Assembly (NCBI GenBank): GCA_017452265.1
Contig: JAFTMS010000010.1
Span: forward strand, 1-64,000
Direction: 5' to 3'
DNA length: 64,000 bases
Origin: Bacteroidales bacterium
GTDB taxonomy: Bacteria; Bacteroidota; Bacteroidia; Bacteroidales; UBA932
Part shown: piece by piece, positions 41,780-50,678 of the stretch
Position numbering within the stretch: the stretch's first letter is position 1
Layout: each line of letters begins with the position of its first letter
Notes under the pieces: model-generated
The model's database searches: none
What the model was told of the DNA's origin: nothing
The model's input: the letters and a program-made list of their open reading frames with translations, nothing else
Position numbers and translations under genes: made by a program

Positions 41780-44773
41780 ATGACGAACTCCAACATGACA
41801 GAAAGGGTAGTGTCTTTCTCTCTCAGGATGATTATGCTTTGCGTGTCGATGCTTGTCGGCTTTTCTGCCTATGCGCAAGGCTCCTACACAGTCAAGCTGA
41901 AGCTTGTTGATTCAAAGACTTCCGAGCCGGTAGGCTTTGCGACCACGTCTCTGACCGTAAAGGGCCAGGACAAGGCCTCGAAGTATGTGCTTACGGATGC
42001 GGAAGGAAATGCCGAACTGGCGAAGGTCAGGAAGGGCACGTATATCCTGAAGGCCGAGCTTATGGGATACAGGATTCATCAGCAGGAAATCACAGTGGAC
42101 AAGAACCTCGATCTCGGCCAGATAAAGATGGATGAGGATGTGGAGGTGCTGGATGCTGCAAGCGTATCTGCGGTAGGAAACCCGATTGTGGTGAAGAAGG
42201 ATACTATCGAGTATTCCGCTTCTTCGTTCAAGACTTCCGAGAACGACATGCTTGAGGAACTGCTCAAGAAGCTTCCTGGCGTTGAAGTGGGTACTGACGG
42301 TTCGATAACGGCCAACGGTGAGACTATCAACAAGATCACAATCGACGGAAAGACATTCTTCCTCGACGATCCTCAGCTCGCATCGAAGAACATTCCTGCA
42401 AAGATCGTCGAGAAAGTGAAGGTGGTGGAGAAGAAGTCCGAGCAGGCTCAGTTTACCGGAATCGATGATGGAGAAGAGGAGACTATCATTGACCTTTCGC
42501 TCAGGCCGGGCATGATGCAGGGCTGGTTCGGAAACGTCATGGGAGGCGGCGGCAAGGATATTCCTGGTGCCGGTTCGGACATGAACGATGCCCGTTATCA
42601 GGGTGCGGCAATGGTAGGCCGTTTCACTGAAGACAGTCAGATAAGCGTGATCCTCAATGGGAACAATACCAACAACCGTGGATTCAACGATATGGCCGGC
42701 AGCATGATGCAGGGCATGAGAATGGGCGGAATGGGCCGTGGAATGGGCGGCTGGGGAGGCAACAACGGCATCTCGACATCATGGATGGGAGGCGCGAACG
42801 GAGCCTTCACACTTCTGGACGGTGATATGGACCTGTCGGGAAACTATCTTTATAATGGTAATAAAAAGTATGTGGAGGAGGAAAGTCTGGAGATGACCGA
42901 GATGCAAGATAAAAGTGTACTCATAGAAGATAGAACGGGAACTTCCAATGCTAATACTTGGGGACATCGCGTAGGTGTGCGTCTTGAACACAAGTTTTCA
43001 GAAAACACATCGATTCTTTTTGAACCTCAATTCAATTTCGGTGGAGGAGATTATACTGAATATTCTGATTTTTCCACTCTTAAAGAAGTGAGTGAGAAGC
43101 GGGATTCAACCAGTAAAGGAAAGACTCTTAATTCAGGAAACAATGACAACTGGACGGCAAGCGGCTTCTTCCTTTTCAGACAGAGGCTCGGGAAACCTGG
43201 AAGGACTATATCTGCAAATATACGGTATAGTTTCAGCGAAAACGCAATGAGTGGAAATAATCATTCGATTACGTATGGCATAGATAAAATAAGTGCGGAT
43301 GACGAAAAGCCTGTTACGGAATGGATATTGGAAACTGCACCGGTGAATCAGAGGTTCAAGCAGAAAAATTTCAGTAAGTCGTTAAGTGGACGTGTCGTTT
43401 ATACCGAACCCCTTGTGAAGGATTTGTATCTTGAGGCGAATTATGAATATAGCTGGAATGAGAGTGTCTCAAATAAGGAAACATGGAATAGCGGAAGTGA
43501 TGATCTGGAAAATGGCTTGCCAAAATATAACTATGATGGCGAGACAGTAGATCCGATATATTCAAATAATATCAGGAATCGCTATATTAATCAGAGAGCG
43601 GGTCTGAACCTTAGTTATCAAAAGGAAAAGCTACGTGCGCAGCTCGGTGTCTCGCTTAATCCGACTGATACGTATAATGAGACAGATGGCGAGATATATG
43701 ATACTGCTGTAGTTAATTGGTCTCCTCAGGCAATGTTTATGTACGAGTTCAATGATAATACGAGCATAAGGATGTTCTATTTCGGGCGTTCTTCTCAGCC
43801 TTCTACCTCGCAGCTTATGCCTGTTCCTGATAATACCGACCCTCTGAACATATCATTCGGTAATCCATACCTTTCTCCGTATTTTAATCATAATATTCGA
43901 GGAATGTTCGGATACACTAACAAGAAGACGTTCACATCTGTTCATGGCAGATTCGGTGCCGGGTATGTGAAGGATGGAATCACGAGCGCTATATGGTATG
44001 GTGAAGATGGCAAAAAACCGCAGTATTCTATTCCGGTGAATGGGCCGGGTAGCGGAAATATAGATGCTCGTATAATGATAAATTCTCCTTTAGGTAAATC
44101 GAATTTTTCGATTTTCTCCATGACCTATGCGCGCTATTCTCAATCTACCGCATATATTGGCAAAGGCAATCTTGATACAGAGAAGTATTATGATGCGGAA
44201 AAAGCGAATTTTGACTATGACCTTTTCCATTCTGATTTTCCTACTCTGGCAGCTTTGGAAAAAGAATTTCTTGCGAATCGTACTCAGACCGTGAACTTTA
44301 CCCAAAGATTACGCTTGACTTTCAGAAATGATTTCGTGGAACTGAATCTCGGAGGACGTACGAGGATGAACAAGTCATGGTACACGATGAACGACAGAGA
44401 ACTGGCTGCTACATGGAACAATCAGGTGGACGCTTCAATGAATTGGACGATACCGGGAGGATTCGGACTTGTCGCTGATGTGGACTACAACTGGTATAAC
44501 GGCTATTCGATTCCGCAGGAGGACGAGGTTATTCTCAATGCCGAGATAACGAAGCTCCTCTTCAAGGACAAGTTCACCCTCGCCCTCAAGGCGTATGATA
44601 TTCTCGGCCAGTCGAAGAATATATCTATATCAGACACTGCTAACGAACGTTTAGAGACACGCAACAACACACTCGGCCGTTACATCATACTCTCCCTGAC
44701 CTACCGCTTCGGTACGTTCGACGGCAATTCCGGCCCGCGCCGAGGCCCGATGGGCCCACCTCCAGGAAGGTAA
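41780..44773 (+). CDS. Outer-membrane beta-barrel protein with carboxypeptidase-like N-terminal domain
   Basis: A 997-residue outer-membrane protein of the TonB-dependent-receptor-like OMP_b-brl_3 family. A signal peptide (ending near FSAYAQG), a carboxypeptidase-regulatory-like domain (about 35-120), a plug-like region (LPGVEVGTDGSITANGETIN, ITIDGKTFFLDDP) and a barrel follow. A Gly/Met-rich loop (MRMGGMGRGMGGWGG) lies near residues 310-330 and the C-terminus is Gly/Pro/Arg rich (GNSGPRRGPMGPPPGR). From about 42850 to 44330 the DNA is clearly richer in A and T, with different codon choice, than both ends. No SusD gene is adjacent, so the cargo is unknown; such stand-alone proteins may transport or secrete. 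Confidence 0.8.
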   Translation: MTNSNMTERVVSFSLRMIMLCVSMLVGFSAYAQGSYTVKLKLVDSKTSEPVGFATTSLTVKGQDKASKYVLTDAEGNAELAKVRKGTYILKAELMGYRIHQQEITVDKNLDLGQIKMDEDVEVLDAASVSAVGNPIVVKKDTIEYSASSFKTSENDMLEELLKKLPGVEVGTDGSITANGETINKITIDGKTFFLDDPQLASKNIPAKIVEKVKVVEKKSEQAQFTGIDDGEEETIIDLSLRPGMMQGWFGNVMGGGGKDIPGAGSDMNDARYQGAAMVGRFTEDSQISVILNGNNTNNRGFNDMAGSMMQGMRMGGMGRGMGGWGGNNGISTSWMGGANGAFTLLDGDMDLSGNYLYNGNKKYVEEESLEMTEMQDKSVLIEDRTGTSNANTWGHRVGVRLEHKFSENTSILFEPQFNFGGGDYTEYSDFSTLKEVSEKRDSTSKGKTLNSGNNDNWTASGFFLFRQRLGKPGRTISANIRYSFSENAMSGNNHSITYGIDKISADDEKPVTEWILETAPVNQRFKQKNFSKSLSGRVVYTEPLVKDLYLEANYEYSWNESVSNKETWNSGSDDLENGLPKYNYDGETVDPIYSNNIRNRYINQRAGLNLSYQKEKLRAQLGVSLNPTDTYNETDGEIYDTAVVNWSPQAMFMYEFNDNTSIRMFYFGRSSQPSTSQLMPVPDNTDPLNISFGNPYLSPYFNHNIRGMFGYTNKKTFTSVHGRFGAGYVKDGITSAIWYGEDGKKPQYSIPVNGPGSGNIDARIMINSPLGKSNFSIFSMTYARYSQSTAYIGKGNLDTEKYYDAEKANFDYDLFHSDFPTLAALEKEFLANRTQTVNFTQRLRLTFRNDFVELNLGGRTRMNKSWYTMNDRELAATWNNQVDASMNWTIPGGFGLVADVDYNWYNGYSIPQEDEVILNAEITKLLFKDKFTLALKAYDILGQSKNISISDTANERLETRNNTLGRYIILSLTYRFGTFDGNSGPRRGPMGPPPGR

Positions 44774-44868
44774 TGCCATGTCAGCCGTCTTATGCTGCGG
44801 TGCAGAAAGAAAATCAGATTCTTTCCGCACCGCAGTGTTTTTCTGCCCCAGAAAAGGAAAATAATGTT

Positions 44869-44876
44869 TACCTTTG
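44869..44876 (+). promoter_or_regulatory. -7 box of the C10 peptidase gene
   Basis: TACCTTTG matches the Bacteroidota -7 consensus. It lies five bases before an ATG (44881) that is in frame with the peptidase but leaves no leader, so the start at 44914 is preferred. Confidence 0.5.
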
Positions 44877-44913
44877 TGCGATGACCGAAAGTGTTTGTGT
44901 GACATTTATATAT

Positions 44914-46680
44914 ATGAACAGACTGAAAATCCTTTTGTTGCAGTGTGCCCTGCTGCTGTCTGCCGCTCTTTCCGCACGGGAGATTCCTGTGGAGGAGGCC
45001 AGACGTACGGCGGAGGACTTCTTCTCTTCGTCCGTGCCTGTGAAGGGTGTCGCTGTGGATCTGAAACTTGTATGGGATGGCTCGGAGACTGCCACTAAAG
45101 CCTCCTCTGTGCCTTCCCTGTATGTGTTTGACAATACAGCCGGCCCCGGATTCGTCGTCGTCGCCGGTGAGGATTCCGCCCGTCCGGTACTGGGCTATTC
45201 GTTCGACTCTGACTTCTGCGCGACGGACATGCCTGAAAATCTGCAAGGCTGGCTGGAAGGAATGTCTTCCGATATCCTTGCGGCCAGAAGCGCAGGGACA
45301 AAGGGCACGTCGTCGGAGGCGGATGTGGGAGAGGTGGTCGTGCTGCATGAGACCGCATTGTGGGGGCAGGATGCTCCATACAATGACCAGTGCCCTGTCT
45401 ATGGCGGAAGGACGTCGGTGACCGGTTGCGGGCCCACAGCCATGGCGATAGTCATGAGGTACAGAAGATGGCCGGATGCCGGAACAGGAACCACGCCGTC
45501 CTATGTGACGGAAAGTCTGGGAATGACGGTGCCGGCAAGAACCCTCGGAAACGCATACGACTGGGACAACATGCCGCTTACGGATGGTTCTGCATCGTCC
45601 TGGACTTCGGCCCAGAAGAATGCCGTCGCTGCTCTTATGGCTGACATCGGTGCTGCGGCTCAGGCGGATTATTCGCCGGATGAGACGGGAATATACAACA
45701 ACAGTGTCGTTCCTGCGCTGGCAGCGTTCATGAAATACGACAAGAGTGCCGTCATGGCCATAAGGAGTTACTATACCGACGAGGAATGGTACTCCATGAT
45801 GCATGATGAACTTGCGGGCGGACCGGTGATGTATACCGGTCAGGCATCGGCTGGCGGCCATATGTTCGTGCTCGACGGTTATACAGATAAGGAATATTAC
45901 CATGTGAACTGGGGTTGGAACGGTATCAGCAACGGCTATTTCTCATTGTCCGCGATGAATCCGTATGAACAGGGCACCGGTTCTTATGAAGGTGGATATA
46001 ATGCCGGTCAATCTGCGGTGCTGGGTCTCAAGAAGGATGAGGGAGGAGCTGCATCAAGTCAGATTGTCTTCTATGCGACGGTATATCAGGGCTGCATTCT
46101 GGACGGCCTTCATGTGACGCAGTCGGATCCTGTCACCGGTCTTCCTGTACAGATGAATCTGGGCGCGTTCTGGAATGTGGGCGCAGAAACATATGGCGGT
46201 GAGTTCAGGCTGTGTGTCTTCAATGTGAAAGACGAACTTGTGCGGGTGGTGTGGAATGAGCCCATGAAAGAACTGCCACCATATTCCTATACATGGTGGG
46301 AGGGGTGCCCGATAGATGTCGGCAACGTCGTGCCCGGAGATTATCTGATGGCTCAGTTCTACGACGAGGCGACAGGACGATGGGAGAAGGTGCGTGCAAG
46401 TTCTGATTATGGGGGAGTCGACTGCATCACTCTCGTCGATTCCCAGACCATAGACGAATCAACGACCTTCGGATATTCCAATGAAACGGGAATGATAAGG
46501 CTTACTGTAAAGTCGGGAGTTACTCCGGTTCTGTACGACCCAGCCGGTGCCGAAGTCCAGGATGGGATGATCATGGACGGCAATGAGATTCTTATTGACA
46601 CGTCAAGGATGGAGCCGGGTCGTTACCGTCTTGTGCTGAAGAAGACCCTGGAGGCCAGGGAACTGTATTTTGTCATATAG
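44914..46680 (+). CDS. C10-family (streptopain-like) cysteine peptidase
   Basis: A 588-residue secreted peptidase with signal peptide (LLLQCALLLSAALSA). The inhibitory Spi-type propeptide spans about 20-120; the mature domain holds the catalytic Cys172 in VTGCGPTAMAIVMRY and His316 in GGHMFVLDG, followed by YYHVNWGWNG. The C-terminal 250 residues are beta-rich and end in a segment resembling a por-type sorting domain (RMEPGRYRLVLKK). Relatives in Bacteroides and Prevotella cleave host proteins or are paired with inhibitors. The BACON lipoprotein gene follows after 12 bases. Confidence 0.88.
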   Translation: MNRLKILLLQCALLLSAALSAREIPVEEARRTAEDFFSSSVPVKGVAVDLKLVWDGSETATKASSVPSLYVFDNTAGPGFVVVAGEDSARPVLGYSFDSDFCATDMPENLQGWLEGMSSDILAARSAGTKGTSSEADVGEVVVLHETALWGQDAPYNDQCPVYGGRTSVTGCGPTAMAIVMRYRRWPDAGTGTTPSYVTESLGMTVPARTLGNAYDWDNMPLTDGSASSWTSAQKNAVAALMADIGAAAQADYSPDETGIYNNSVVPALAAFMKYDKSAVMAIRSYYTDEEWYSMMHDELAGGPVMYTGQASAGGHMFVLDGYTDKEYYHVNWGWNGISNGYFSLSAMNPYEQGTGSYEGGYNAGQSAVLGLKKDEGGAASSQIVFYATVYQGCILDGLHVTQSDPVTGLPVQMNLGAFWNVGAETYGGEFRLCVFNVKDELVRVVWNEPMKELPPYSYTWWEGCPIDVGNVVPGDYLMAQFYDEATGRWEKVRASSDYGGVDCITLVDSQTIDESTTFGYSNETGMIRLTVKSGVTPVLYDPAGAEVQDGMIMDGNEILIDTSRMEPGRYRLVLKKTLEARELYFVI

Positions 46681-46692
46681 CAGGAGGTGAAT

Positions 46693-47826
46693 ATGAAAGG
46701 ATATATCAGATATGCGGCAGCTCTTCTGGCGCTTGTCCTTGCAACGGGGTGTATAGCGGAGATGATTGTCAGCCCTATGGCCTTTGTGCCGGAGGAAGAC
46801 GGCGTTCTGGAGTTCGGCAGCTGGGGAGGCTATGCTGAGGTCTCCTTTACGGGAGGCGGCTCATGGACGGCCTCGGCTGAAAAGAGCTGGTGCACTGTGA
46901 CTCCGGCTAAAGGAAGGTCGGACGGTACGGTCGTGGTTGCCGTGATGCCATCGCTTGAATACGATGCCAGGGAATGTCAGGTGACGATAACGGATGGCAG
47001 ATACACCCTCACGGTGGATGTCCGTCAGGAACGCAAGGCAACGCTTGGAGCAGCTCAGGCGGACTATGTCGTGCCTGCAGAGGGCGGTACCGTCGAGGTG
47101 AAGGCCCTGCACAATGTCGGATACGATGTCACCGTCTGCTGTGACGGAGGCTGGGTTTCTGAGACGACTTCAAAAGGTCTTACGAAGACGATACATACTT
47201 TTAAAGTCCTGCCTAACGAAGGATATGACGACAGGGAGGCTGCCATTGTCTTCCACAATGCCTCGGAGTATCTGTCGGATACTGTAACGGTGCTGCAGCT
47301 CAAGCGTAATGCGATAGTGGCCGCCGATCAGTCATATGTCCTTGAGGCTCAGGAAGGTCGCCTTGAATTCGTCGTAGCCTCGAATGTGGACTTCGCCGTC
47401 ACGGTCAAGGATTCATGGATACGTCAGGAAACGGATACAAAAGGTCTTGTCGAAAGCCGTCTCGCATTCCTGTACGACGCCAATCCCGCTTTTGAAGACC
47501 GCACGACGGAAATCGTCCTGTCCTATAAGGATATCAGCCAGACGATTGCAGTCACGCAGAAAGGAAATATGAAGGAATACCGTCTTGCGGTTCTTTATAC
47601 GGGAAGCCTCTTTACTCTTCCGTCCGTCAATGGCGGCTATCTGTCCGGAAGCATATATTGGGGAGACGGCACATCTTCCGGATTTGCCGACGAAATAGCG
47701 TCCCATGAATACAGCACTGCCGGAGAATACCGTGTGGAGTATGTCCTGACAGGTTCCGACGACCCAGTGACTGTGGAATTCAGCACCATATCCGGCATCA
47801 CGGAAATAGACCTTTCAGGATTATAA
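46693..47826 (+). CDS. BACON-domain lipoprotein
   Basis: A 377-residue surface lipoprotein (ALVLATGC). Three BACON-type beta domains are visible at about 30-115, 118-205 and 210-290 (repeated pattern of WxxxxxxKG followed by a YDxREAxIxF-like strand), then a C-terminal domain with SIYWGDGTSSGF and SHEYSTAGEYRVEYVLTGSD that resembles a PKD-like fold. The ATG at 46693 follows AGGAGGTGA. BACON domains often bind carbohydrate or mucin; joint transcription with the C10 peptidase suggests a helper or targeting role, or an inhibitor (inference). Confidence 0.75.
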   Translation: MKGYIRYAAALLALVLATGCIAEMIVSPMAFVPEEDGVLEFGSWGGYAEVSFTGGGSWTASAEKSWCTVTPAKGRSDGTVVVAVMPSLEYDARECQVTITDGRYTLTVDVRQERKATLGAAQADYVVPAEGGTVEVKALHNVGYDVTVCCDGGWVSETTSKGLTKTIHTFKVLPNEGYDDREAAIVFHNASEYLSDTVTVLQLKRNAIVAADQSYVLEAQEGRLEFVVASNVDFAVTVKDSWIRQETDTKGLVESRLAFLYDANPAFEDRTTEIVLSYKDISQTIAVTQKGNMKEYRLAVLYTGSLFTLPSVNGGYLSGSIYWGDGTSSGFADEIASHEYSTAGEYRVEYVLTGSDDPVTVEFSTISGITEIDLSGL

Positions 47827-47867
47827 TACCGAGACACGTACCAACCAGCATATCAATGCTTTATAGA

Positions 47868-47897
47868 ATATCGCCTGCTCCATCTGACGCAGGCGAT
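47868..47897 (+). repeat. 30-base palindromic repeat, copy 1
   Basis: The stem ATCGCCTGC/GCAGGCGAT encloses a 10-base loop. A copy identical in 29 of 30 positions, same orientation, is at 58919-58948. The two bracket the accessory stretch that holds both Panacea genes. Confidence 0.75.
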
Positions 47898-48001
47898 TTC
47901 TTGTAACGACTTGGCTGTTAGGGCTTTTACTGTATCGGGTATTACGGAAATCTAATTTTTCGGGACTATTGAATGCCGGCCTTCGCAATTATACTCTAAA
48001 C

Positions 48002-48035
48002 AGACAGCCCGGTCAAAAAACTGACCGGGCTGTCT
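48002..48035. terminator. Strong hairpin between convergent genes
   Basis: AGACAGCCCGGTCA pairs perfectly with TGACCGGGCTGTCT around AAAAAC. It lies between the BACON lipoprotein gene and the convergent minus-strand genes and could stop transcription from both sides, although no long T run follows on either strand. Confidence 0.5.
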
Positions 48036-48127
48036 TGGAATAGTCGCTTAAAGTGCTTATTTTGAGACCTTTATTGTAGCCTGTGCCGGAACAATGCGTA
48101 TCTGATTATCAATTGATTGTGCGGTCG

Positions 48128-48158
48128 CTCTAAACAATTTTGCCTACATTGTTTAGAG
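48128..48158. repeat. Inverted repeat CTCTAAACAAT/ATTGTTTAGAG
   Basis: Perfect 11-base arms (48128-48138 and 48148-48158) with a 9-base spacer. The octamer CTCTAAAC or its complement also occurs at 47994-48001 and 48162-48169, giving four copies in 176 bases. Confidence 0.6.
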
Positions 48159-48191
48159 TCGGTTTAGAGTATATGTATTCCCTAAACTTTC

Positions 48192-48683
48192 CTACGGGTT
48201 AATTTCGTGGTATGGGTCGAAGAACAGAGGGAATATCATCCCGTTTTTGCCGAGCATGAAATATATTCGCGGTGATCTTCTGTCGCAACTCCTGTCGGCA
48301 CCCTCGTTATCTGTATATAGCGCGAAGTGATATATCATCGGCTCGCTGTCAGGAGTAACACATCCCGGACTTAATTTTTCAAGAAGTCTTTTGAGGTTCC
48401 CTTTGGCTGCCGATCTGTGGAAATGCAGGGAGTGTTCACTTTCTTCAATTATGTCGTTAATGGATTGACAAGAGATGTTCTTGAACACCTCAAAGTACCT
48501 CTGAGTGTCTTTGTGCGTAAATGCCTGCCTGAAATGATAGTCTGTTTCGTCGAGGTCTATCATTTCGTAGGATATTACTATAGGGACGTCGTGAGCAAGC
48601 CTTGAATCTTCAAAAGTAAGTTTCTCATCCAGTCCTGTCAATGGGTGTATGTCCCAGAAATCTTCTGCTGAAAGGAATGACAT
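48192..48683 (-). CDS. Unknown 163-residue protein paired with a Panacea gene (possible toxin)
   Basis: I do not recognise the family. The protein has no signal peptide or membrane segment. The C-terminal part (RSPRIYFMLGKNGMIFPLF followed by FDPYHEI) is the most conserved-looking, with Arg, Tyr, His and Asp residues that could form an active site. It starts two bases after the Panacea-domain gene stop, in the same direction. Panacea genes usually stand next to varied toxin genes, so a toxin role is plausible but only inferred from position. An unrelated passenger gene is possible. Confidence 0.6.
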   Translation of the reverse strand: MSFLSAEDFWDIHPLTGLDEKLTFEDSRLAHDVPIVISYEMIDLDETDYHFRQAFTHKDTQRYFEVFKNISCQSINDIIEESEHSLHFHRSAAKGNLKRLLEKLSPGCVTPDSEPMIYHFALYTDNEGADRSCDRRSPRIYFMLGKNGMIFPLFFDPYHEINP

Positions 48684-48685
48684 AA

Positions 48686-49225
48686 CTACGATTTCTTAGA
48701 CCTGTTCCTATCGTGACGTTCCTTGTAGTATTCGTGCATCGTGTCAAGCGATATTTCCTTTTCTGACCTGTCGTAAGGCATAAGTCCCTCCCTTGCTTCA
48801 CACCATGGAAGTTCTGAGTGAGTTGTCAGAATCAACTGATTCTGCGTCTTTGTTCCGTATATCTGGATTACGGAGTCGGCAAGCCCGATCTGCTCCGCTG
48901 ATAGATTCAGTTCGGTAGCAAGTGTCTTTATTGTTCCGTTGATGTCAGAATCGCGAACGAGCCCGAAATGTTCTTCCTTCAAGTGGTCGCATATTCCTGC
49001 CACCTTATTCTTGTATTCATGAAAGATAGCCGGATATACTGGACCATTCACCCAGGCTTGAGGTGCTGAGTTAAAGAGTTGATTGTCTCTTCCAAAGAAC
49101 ACCATGTGCCATGCCTGCTGATAATACAGCAGTTTCTGCAATTTCAGAGGACTTACGGAAATGCCCTTTGAAATCATAGACAATCCCATGTATTGGGTGA
49201 ATTTATGAATGTCAACGAGGTTCAT
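48686..49225 (-). CDS. Panacea-domain (DUF4065, SocA-like) protein, probable antitoxin
   Basis: A 179-residue cytoplasmic protein. ISVSPLKLQKLLYYQQAWHM and FNSAPQAWVNGPVYPAIFHE are the hallmark motifs of the Panacea domain, which neutralises many unrelated toxins. The start at 49225 (MNLVDIHKFTQYMG) is chosen because a -7 box (49253-49260) overlaps the longer frame. The partner gene follows two bases downstream. Some DUF4065 proteins are phage or protease adaptors rather than antitoxins. Confidence 0.8.
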   Translation of the reverse strand: MNLVDIHKFTQYMGLSMISKGISVSPLKLQKLLYYQQAWHMVFFGRDNQLFNSAPQAWVNGPVYPAIFHEYKNKVAGICDHLKEEHFGLVRDSDINGTIKTLATELNLSAEQIGLADSVIQIYGTKTQNQLILTTHSELPWCEAREGLMPYDRSEKEISLDTMHEYYKERHDRNRSKKS

Positions 49226-49252
49226 GTGGTATAATCGGTTATGGGTTCTGGG

Positions 49253-49260
49253 CAAAGGTA
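49253..49260 (-). promoter_or_regulatory. -7 box of the Panacea operon
   Basis: On the minus strand this reads TACCTTTG, a consensus -7 element, 28 bases before the chosen start. A second box, TATTTTTG, lies at 49261-49268. No convincing -33 is seen. Confidence 0.45.
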
Positions 49261-49384
49261 CAAAAATAATGCAGAATGGCTACTGATTGTAACAAAAAAT
49301 TGTTAAGTACCTTAACACTCAAATGACCTGTAATCAAAAACAAAGCGGCCTTTTCTCGGGGCTGCTTTTCTGCGTTTCCTCAAT

Positions 49385-49738
49385 CTACTTCATTGGGGAA
49401 GCGATCGCAAATATAAATGTACTCACTATCCATAGTACATTAAGTGCAAACCTCATAATGCCCTTCTTGTTGATTAGCCTTTTGATGCCTATGATAATTC
49501 CGCATACAAGTATGATGACGGTCAAATTTGCAACCCACACACCCAGAATCGCACCGAGTCCTGCGCAATTCGCTGAGACTGCCTGTATATAGGAGCATAT
49601 CATGGTGAGGACGCCCCATACACAAAACTCTACGGCTTGCAGTTTGTTCTTGTACTCTTTGTGTGAGTTTAATAAATTAAGCCAGACATTAAGCGCGATT
49701 GCTATTATGCCTAAGGCTGCTATTACTTTTAGTATCAT
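49385..49738 (-). CDS. Small membrane protein, unknown function
   Basis: A 117-residue protein with about four hydrophobic segments (LKVIAALGIIAIALNVWLNL at the start, then near 35-60, 65-90 and 98-115) and a basic loop (GIKRLINKKG). No family is recognised. It lies in an AT-rich minus-strand cluster between the Panacea gene and an HTH gene. DNA composition unlike the flanking core genes suggests acquisition. Confidence 0.5.
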   Translation of the reverse strand: MILKVIAALGIIAIALNVWLNLLNSHKEYKNKLQAVEFCVWGVLTMICSYIQAVSANCAGLGAILGVWVANLTVIILVCGIIIGIKRLINKKGIMRFALNVLWIVSTFIFAIASPMK

Positions 49739-49778
49739 TGGATGGAGAGTTTATTGGTCGTTATTCTGTTCTTAAACA

Positions 49779-49979
49779 TCATGGACTTGTGCGTATAACT
49801 TCTGTCGGAGCAATCCATTCTTTTTTCCACTTGTCAAACATTACTACTGTATCTGCTCCAGTACTGCAATATCTACCGTTGAGTGCGAATAGATACGCTA
49901 CAATCATCGCAAGTACGAATAGCAAAAGTTTTATCACTTGTGATGTTGAAATGTGTGTATGGGGCTTATTGTGGCTCAT
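49779..49979 (-). CDS. Small single-pass membrane protein, unknown function
   Basis: A 66-residue protein with one membrane segment (VIKLLLFVLAMIVAYLFAL) and a polar C-terminal tail containing FDKWKKEW. No family is recognised. The start overlaps the end of the upstream minus-strand gene by four bases, which supports its being translated. Confidence 0.45.
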   Translation of the reverse strand: MSHNKPHTHISTSQVIKLLLFVLAMIVAYLFALNGRYCSTGADTVVMFDKWKKEWIAPTEVIRTSP

Positions 49980-50314
49980 ATATAAGTAATCGTTATCTCG
50001 TACTCTAATCTACAAGGACAAGAGTGTTTATGGTCACTTGCTTCATTCCCATTACATAGCATTGTGCCATTCTTCTTCGCTTCATTATGGGCAATCATTA
50101 ATGAAACCTCGCTGTATAAATCAAATTCCCTTTCAGTGCAATCATTATTTAAACATGAGATAATAAATTCGCTAACGAAAGAGGGTTGGTAATTCGCTAC
50201 TATTATATTTTCATCTTCTTGCTTCCCCATAGCACTAATGTAAGTACGCTTATATGCTATGGCTATTTTAGAAACATTTGGGAACAGTTCGCTAATTCGA
50301 TACCTTCTGCACAT
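49976..50314 (-). CDS. Unknown 112-residue protein
   Basis: No family is recognised. Features are a basic N-terminus (MCRRYRISELFPNVSK) and a C-terminal His/Cys cluster (ASDHKHSCPCRLE) that could bind a metal. It starts one base after the HTH gene stop and overlaps the next gene by four bases, so the three appear to be one operon. A regulator-linked accessory role is inference. Confidence 0.45.
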   Translation of the reverse strand: MCRRYRISELFPNVSKIAIAYKRTYISAMGKQEDENIIVANYQPSFVSEFIISCLNNDCTEREFDLYSEVSLMIAHNEAKKNGTMLCNGNEASDHKHSCPCRLEYEITITYI

Positions 50315-50315
50315 G

Positions 50316-50678
50316 TCACTCTATCCCCTTAACCATTGATACCAATTTGTTCATTACGTCATCCCGTTGCTGATAGTTTTCCACAAGAGATTTGCACAGT
50401 TCTATCAATTCTCGATTATCATCTACGATAGGCATACTCGCAGGCATTTGTGTGTCTGTATTATTTGCAAGTGCCTTTACCTCGTCATCGAAGAACTGAC
50501 GTATGTCAACTCTTAACTTCAAGGCTATCTGTTCCAAATCTGCCGCTTGAATTTTATTGTTATTCACGCAGCGGTGTAAGTTAGCCTCGCTCATACCAAT
50601 ATCGGAGGCTAATTGTCTCATCCCTCCGGCTCTTTTTTCACACAAACTCCTAATTAGACCTAAATGCATAATTATCAA
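50316..50678 (-). CDS. XRE-type helix-turn-helix regulator
   Basis: A 120-residue protein with an N-terminal HTH of the XRE/Cro type (RQLASDIGMSEANLHRCVNNNKIQAADLEQIALKLRVDI) and a C-terminal helix that may be a coiled coil (RELIELCKSLVENYQQRDDV). Such proteins control small accessory operons or prophage genes. A start at 50669 (MHLGLIRSL) is also possible. It heads the minus-strand cluster and is divergent from the gene at 50803. Confidence 0.7.
   Translation of the reverse strand: MIIMHLGLIRSLCEKRAGGMRQLASDIGMSEANLHRCVNNNKIQAADLEQIALKLRVDIRQFFDDEVKALANNTDTQMPASMPIVDDNRELIELCKSLVENYQQRDDVMNKLVSMVKGIE

Larger units (their letters stand above)
47827..48191. other. Intergenic region with several inverted repeats
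   Basis: No gene is seen. It contains a palindromic repeat shared with 58919 (47868-47897), a short degenerate copy of the end of the BACON gene (a frame near 47925-47950 reads FTVSGITEI and then a stop, compare STISGITEI at the gene end), a perfect 14-bp hairpin (48002-48035) and a cluster of CTCTAAAC/GTTTAGAG octamers (47994-48169). Confidence 0.6.

Noticed and set aside
46687-46692. GTG at 46687 as start of the BACON lipoprotein
   Set aside because: It overlaps the AGGAGG ribosome-binding site; the ATG at 46693 fits better.
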